Shown in pieces: positions 60,325 through 64,000 of a stretch of 64,000 bases of DNA. The position numbers and the translations under genes were made by a program. The notes under the pieces were generated by a model that had not been told where the DNA came from, searched no databases, and saw nothing but the letters and a program-made list of their open reading frames with translations. Source of the stretch: Rhodanobacter sp. B05 (GTDB lineage: Bacteria > Pseudomonadota > Gammaproteobacteria > Xanthomonadales > Rhodanobacteraceae); NCBI RefSeq assembly GCF_002001085.1, contig NZ_MUNU01000015.1:372001-436000 (forward strand), in the 5' to 3' direction. The number at the start of each line of letters is the position of its first letter. Within the stretch, counting starts at the first letter, position 1.

Positions 60325-63300
60325 GCGGCAGCCTCCTGCATGCCGGCGAAGGCGTCATCGAGCGCCTCGACCAGGCCGGGTGGCCATTGCTTGCGCCACA
60401 CGCCGAGGCCCGCGTCGAGGCCGAGCGCGCGCACGAACAGATAGCGACTGTCGCCAAGATGGCATTCAGCCGTATAGCCGTCCATACGCTGACGCAGGTA
60501 GCGATGCAGGGCGACGGTGTAGATCAATGCCTGCAGCGGGTAGTGATGTTCGACCATCGCCGCGTCCAGCGCGGTGCCACGGTAGTCGTCGAGACGTGGG
60601 CCGAGCCAGTTGGTCTTGTAGTCGAGCACGTGGAAGCGGCCCTCCCACGTCAGGATCAGGTCGGCAAAGCCGGTGAGCATGCCGTTGAGGGTTGCCGTGT
60701 CCAGGCTGGACGGAATCGCCTCGCCGCAGCCGTGGGCGATGCAGAGCGAGCGCAACCGCGCCAGCGAAACCTGCTGCACGGGGAACTGGAATTCGAACTC
60801 GACGATGCGCTGGTCCGGGGCGAGGTCGCCCAGGCGCAGCCCGTCACCCAGATCGGCCTGGCGTGCGCGGTCCACCATCCGGCCGACCCGCTCCAGCGCC
60901 TCGTCCGCTTCCATCGCGTCGCTGCGCAGCGCCTGGGCGGTGAGCTCGTGGCGCAACAACTGGCGCTGGTCGGGCCACAACGGACCGGGCCGGGCCAGTT
61001 CGAACAGCTTGTGCACGGCATCGCCGAAGCGCGGGCCGCGCAGCGGGTACAGCGCGAGCAGGCGCGCGTCTTCGATCGCCACCTCGACGTCGGGCGGTGG
61101 TTGTTCCTGTGTGGGTTCGTCGATGTCGTCGCTGATGTCCACGGTGGCGGCCGCCGCGGCATAGCGGCTCAGTCCGCTGAAGCTGTGCAGCCACTGGAAC
61201 GGGCGCGGGCGCGGCAAGGGTGCCTGCGTGGCGCGCGGGGAGGGGAGCTCGCCCGGCGATTGGTAGCTGATGCCTTCGTGGGCAAACGGTGGTGCAGTGC
61301 GGATGCCACCGAGCTTTGATGCGAGTGCATCGAGCGAGGATTCGTCGTTGGCAAGTTCGAGGCTGCGCTGGGCCTGGACGATCAGCAGGTCGATGGCGGC
61401 GCGGTTCCATGCCTGGTCGTCGTTGTCCGGCAGCGGGCCGCGATCTACCCAGTACACATGCAGGCCGTGCACGGCACGGGTCATCGCCACGTAGAGCAGG
61501 CGCAGACGCTCCTGCAGATCCTCATGGAAGTGCCGGCCGCGATGGGCGGTGAAATCCGTCGAACCGAGGTCGATGCAACGATGGCCGGTCGCGTCGTGAT
61601 AGCGCAGCAGCTCGGGCGCGTATTTCCCGTCGCTGGTGCGGATGCGCCAGGCCAGCGGCAGGAACACGATCGGGAATTCCAGTCCCTTGCTGGCGTGGAT
61701 GGTCAGCAGCTGGACGCGCCGCGCATCGCTTTCGATGCGCAACTGGCGTTCGTCGGCGGCTTCGATATCGCCATCGCTGCCCTCCAGGCGCATCTCGCGC
61801 AGCCACGCATGCAGGCCGTCGAGGCCTTGCTGCATGCTTTCCTGTTCGGCCAGCAGCTCGCCCAGATGGCGCAGATCGGTAAGCAGGCGCTCGCCTTCGG
61901 GCAGCGCCAGCAGCGCGGTGGCTCGTGCAGCCAGCACGGCTTCGATCAGTGCCAGCACGCCGCGTTGGCGCACCAGCGCGCGCCAGGCCTCGAAGCGTTC
62001 CAGTTGCTGTTCGAACGCGTCGGGATGTTCCTGCCAGTCGGTGAATTGTGCCAGCGTGACGCCGAGCAGGCGGGTCGCGAGCGCACCGCGAACGGCCTGG
62101 TCGTCGTCCGGATGCAGGACAGCGGACAGCAGCAGTTCCAGCTCGGCGGCCAGCCCACCTGAAAAAATGTTGCCGCGCCCGCTGCCGACGCAGGGAACGC
62201 CGCGAGCCACCAGACGCTCGCGCAAGGCCACGATTTGCGGATTGGTCGACAGCAGGACGGCGATATCGCCGGGGCCAACGCGCGCGCCGGCGATCTCCTG
62301 GTGCGGATCGTTCAGCAGTTCGGCGATGCGATTGGCGCAATCGTCCAGCGCCAGCGATTCCAGTTCGCCCAGCGCCTTCAGCGGATTGCCGTGCCGGTCC
62401 GTGGCGCCGCCGCGGAATGGGTGGAGCACCAGGGGTTGCATCACGGCGCGATGGTCGACGGTGTACGGCTTCTCGTCGGCCTTGCCGGCCGGCGTGACTG
62501 GCTGGTAGCGAATCTGCGGGTGTTCGAAGCCGCCATCGACATGGCCGTACCAGGCGTTCAGTGCGCTGACCAGCGCGCGGCTGGAACGATGGTTGGTGCC
62601 CAGCGAGTAGCGATGGTCGGCCTGTTCGGCGGCGCGCAGGTAGGCGGCGATGTCGCCGCCGCGGAAGCTGTAGATGGCCTGCTTCGGGTCGCCGATCATC
62701 ACCAGGCTGCCGCGCCCGCGATAGATGCGATCGAAGATCGCGAACTGGCGCTGATCGGTGTCCTGGAACTCGTCGATCAGCGCGACCGGAAACGCGTCGA
62801 ACAGGCGATTGGCCAGCGTGTCGCTTGCCTTTGCACCGCACAGGCGTTCGTGCACCGTATCGATCAGCATCGAGAAGGTGAGTACATGGCGCTGGCGCGC
62901 GCGTCGCGGGATTTCCTCGCGACAGAAACGGGCGGCATCGGCGAGCACGGCGCCGCGAGTGAAGACGTCGCGCAGGCCGAGCAGCGGGCGCAGTGTCTGC
63001 AAGGCAAGGATCAATGGATGGGTGGAGAGTTCGCCCGTGTGCGCAGTTGATTCCTGGGCAGCGAGTTTTTCGGGTTCGAAGACCTCGGACAGCGACGTGG
63101 CCAGTTGCGCCTCGTCGTCCTCGCGCAAGGCCGTGACGATTTCCGACAGTCGGCTGCGCAGGGCGGCATTGCTGCGCTTGTACAGCGCGGCGTCGTCGAC
63201 CAGTCGCTGCAGTCCGGCGACGTTTTCCGGCAACTTCAATGTCGCAACTTGCCGCTCAAGCTCGACCAGCCCGCCCGACTCGATCCGCGCATCGGTGTTG

Positions 63301-63905
63301 TTGCCGAGACCGCCCAGATCGCGCAGCAGGCCTTCCGGGCCGTCTTTCAGCAGCAGCTCGGCTTCGCGCGGATCGACCGCGCCGGCGAGGTAGCGGCGGC
63401 GCCAGAAGTCCTCCACGCATTCGCGCTGCAACTGCGATTCGTCGAACAGCTTGTCGCTGGCGAAGGTGGCGCCGCTCTCCAGCGGGTAGTCGCGCTGGAT
63501 GCGCTGGCAGAACGCGTGGATGGTCGATACCGGGGCGCGATCGAGGTCGGTGCGCGCCAGCTGGATCCGGCGCAGGGCCTGCCGCGTCTGTTCCTCGTTG
63601 GTGCACAACGCGGCGAGCCAGGCCTGCAGCGGGTCGTCGCTGACCGCGTCGAGCGCACCGGATTCGAGCAGGTGTTCGGCTTCGACCAGACGCCGGCGCA
63701 GACGCTCGCGCAGTTCCTGCGCAGCGGCGTCGGTGAACGTGGCCACCAGGATCTTCTCCACCGGCAAATCACGTTCGAGCAGCAGGCGCAGATAGATCAC
63801 CCCGATGTTCCAGGTCTTGCCGGTGCCGGCACTGGCTTCGATCAGGATGCGTCCGTCCAGGGGCATCCGGCGCCAGTCGAGGATGGGCAGGGTGGTGGCC
63901 GTCAT
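60321..63905 (-). CDS. recB: Exodeoxyribonuclease V subunit beta (RecB)
   Basis: 1194 residues. The 3'-5' SF1A helicase and nuclease subunit of RecBCD. Walker A EASAGTGKTWNIG (23-31), KILVATFTDAAAQELRERL (motif Ia), VALIDEFQDTDQRQF (Walker B), VQLLTIHASKGLEFPIVFLP (motif V), and the C-terminal nuclease residues in GFADLILTWEGRFHVLDYKTNW. RecBCD processes double-strand breaks and destroys linear foreign DNA. Overlaps the upstream gene by ATGA. Confidence 0.94.
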   Translation of the reverse strand: MTATTLPILDWRRMPLDGRILIEASAGTGKTWNIGVIYLRLLLERDLPVEKILVATFTDAAAQELRERLRRRLVEAEHLLESGALDAVSDDPLQAWLAALCTNEEQTRQALRRIQLARTDLDRAPVSTIHAFCQRIQRDYPLESGATFASDKLFDESQLQRECVEDFWRRRYLAGAVDPREAELLLKDGPEGLLRDLGGLGNNTDARIESGGLVELERQVATLKLPENVAGLQRLVDDAALYKRSNAALRSRLSEIVTALREDDEAQLATSLSEVFEPEKLAAQESTAHTGELSTHPLILALQTLRPLLGLRDVFTRGAVLADAARFCREEIPRRARQRHVLTFSMLIDTVHERLCGAKASDTLANRLFDAFPVALIDEFQDTDQRQFAIFDRIYRGRGSLVMIGDPKQAIYSFRGGDIAAYLRAAEQADHRYSLGTNHRSSRALVSALNAWYGHVDGGFEHPQIRYQPVTPAGKADEKPYTVDHRAVMQPLVLHPFRGGATDRHGNPLKALGELESLALDDCANRIAELLNDPHQEIAGARVGPGDIAVLLSTNPQIVALRERLVARGVPCVGSGRGNIFSGGLAAELELLLSAVLHPDDDQAVRGALATRLLGVTLAQFTDWQEHPDAFEQQLERFEAWRALVRQRGVLALIEAVLAARATALLALPEGERLLTDLRHLGELLAEQESMQQGLDGLHAWLREMRLEGSDGDIEAADERQLRIESDARRVQLLTIHASKGLEFPIVFLPLAWRIRTSDGKYAPELLRYHDATGHRCIDLGSTDFTAHRGRHFHEDLQERLRLLYVAMTRAVHGLHVYWVDRGPLPDNDDQAWNRAAIDLLIVQAQRSLELANDESSLDALASKLGGIRTAPPFAHEGISYQSPGELPSPRATQAPLPRPRPFQWLHSFSGLSRYAAAAATVDISDDIDEPTQEQPPPDVEVAIEDARLLALYPLRGPRFGDAVHKLFELARPGPLWPDQRQLLRHELTAQALRSDAMEADEALERVGRMVDRARQADLGDGLRLGDLAPDQRIVEFEFQFPVQQVSLARLRSLCIAHGCGEAIPSSLDTATLNGMLTGFADLILTWEGRFHVLDYKTNWLGPRLDDYRGTALDAAMVEHHYPLQALIYTVALHRYLRQRMDGYTAECHLGDSRYLFVRALGLDAGLGVWRKQWPPGLVEALDDAFAGMQEAAA

Positions 63906-64000
63906 GGGGTGTCCGTCGACTCGGGTTTCAGCAGGGTTTCATGCATGGGGTCGAGCACATGGCAGATGGTTTCGGTGGCGGCGACGAAGGCGTGGTGGGC
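63902..64000 (-). CDS. recC: C-terminal end of the gene upstream of recB, probably recC
   Basis: Only the last 32 codons are in the window (FVAATETICHVLDPMHETL and then KPESTDTP). The stop overlaps the recB start by ATGA. The short tail shows no motif; recC is assigned only from the conserved recC-recB-recD order. Confidence 0.6.
   Translation of the reverse strand, partial: AHHAFVAATETICHVLDPMHETLLKPESTDTP

Overview
The window is GC-rich, densely coded, and carries gene sets typical of the gammaproteobacterial order Lysobacterales (Xanthomonadales), most likely family Rhodanobacteraceae. Supporting points are the murJ-ribF-ileS-lspA-ispH block divergent from rpsT, an EfpL-type elongation factor, a feoA-feoB-small Cys-rich protein operon, kynureninase next to an aminocarboxymuconate-semialdehyde decarboxylase, a pilVWXY1E-fimT cluster, recCBD, and several families of palindromic intergenic repeats. 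The family assignment is an inference from content; no search was run.

Layout. 1-12 kb: secreted or membrane hydrolases and peptidases (EEP nuclease/phosphatase fold, Tat-exported M24 peptidase, M48 peptidase, beta-lactamase-like serine hydrolase), two methyltransferases, and a sugar-oxidation-like set (GH39 glycosidase, glucose-dehydrogenase-like SDR, GMC oxidoreductase). 12-17 kb: tryptophan/kynurenine catabolism (ACMSD, small secreted protein, KynU) with an FUSC aromatic-type exporter. 17-20 kb: efpL bracketed by inverted repeats, an SDR, and two tandem RcnB-like periplasmic proteins. 20-23 kb: a compact operon of an amidohydrolase, two GNAT acetyltransferases and a YdeI-family protein. 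23-29.5 kb: a leucine/isovalerate-type catabolic run (enoyl-CoA hydratase, cupin, biotin-dependent carboxylase alpha subunit, HMG-CoA lyase, SDR, metallo-beta-lactamase-fold hydrolase). 29.6-32 kb: Fur-controlled ferrous iron uptake. 32-40 kb: housekeeping genes, including an ileS with a repeat element read through as protein.

40.2-47.3 kb: an AT-richer integrated element inserted in the 3' end of tRNA-Thr(CGT). It has a P4-type integrase, an AlpA-like activator, a primase-helicase, an XRE regulator, a candidate iteron origin and four genes I cannot assign. It has no virion genes, so it looks like a P4-like satellite or plasmid-like integrative element. 47.3-48.9 kb: an older, decayed zone with two BrnT/BrnA toxin-antitoxin modules. 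Both toxin genes are broken and both antitoxin genes are intact, and an integrase C-terminal remnant lies between them.

49-64 kb: pyrC, the type IV pilus minor pilin/PilY1 cluster, and recD, recB and the very end of (probably) recC.

The strongest items for a second look are the repeat inserted in frame in ileS, the dead-toxin/live-antitoxin pair, the tRNA-Thr element with its candidate origin and unknown cargo, the inverted repeats bracketing efpL, and the out-of-frame coupled start of the MBL-fold hydrolase gene.
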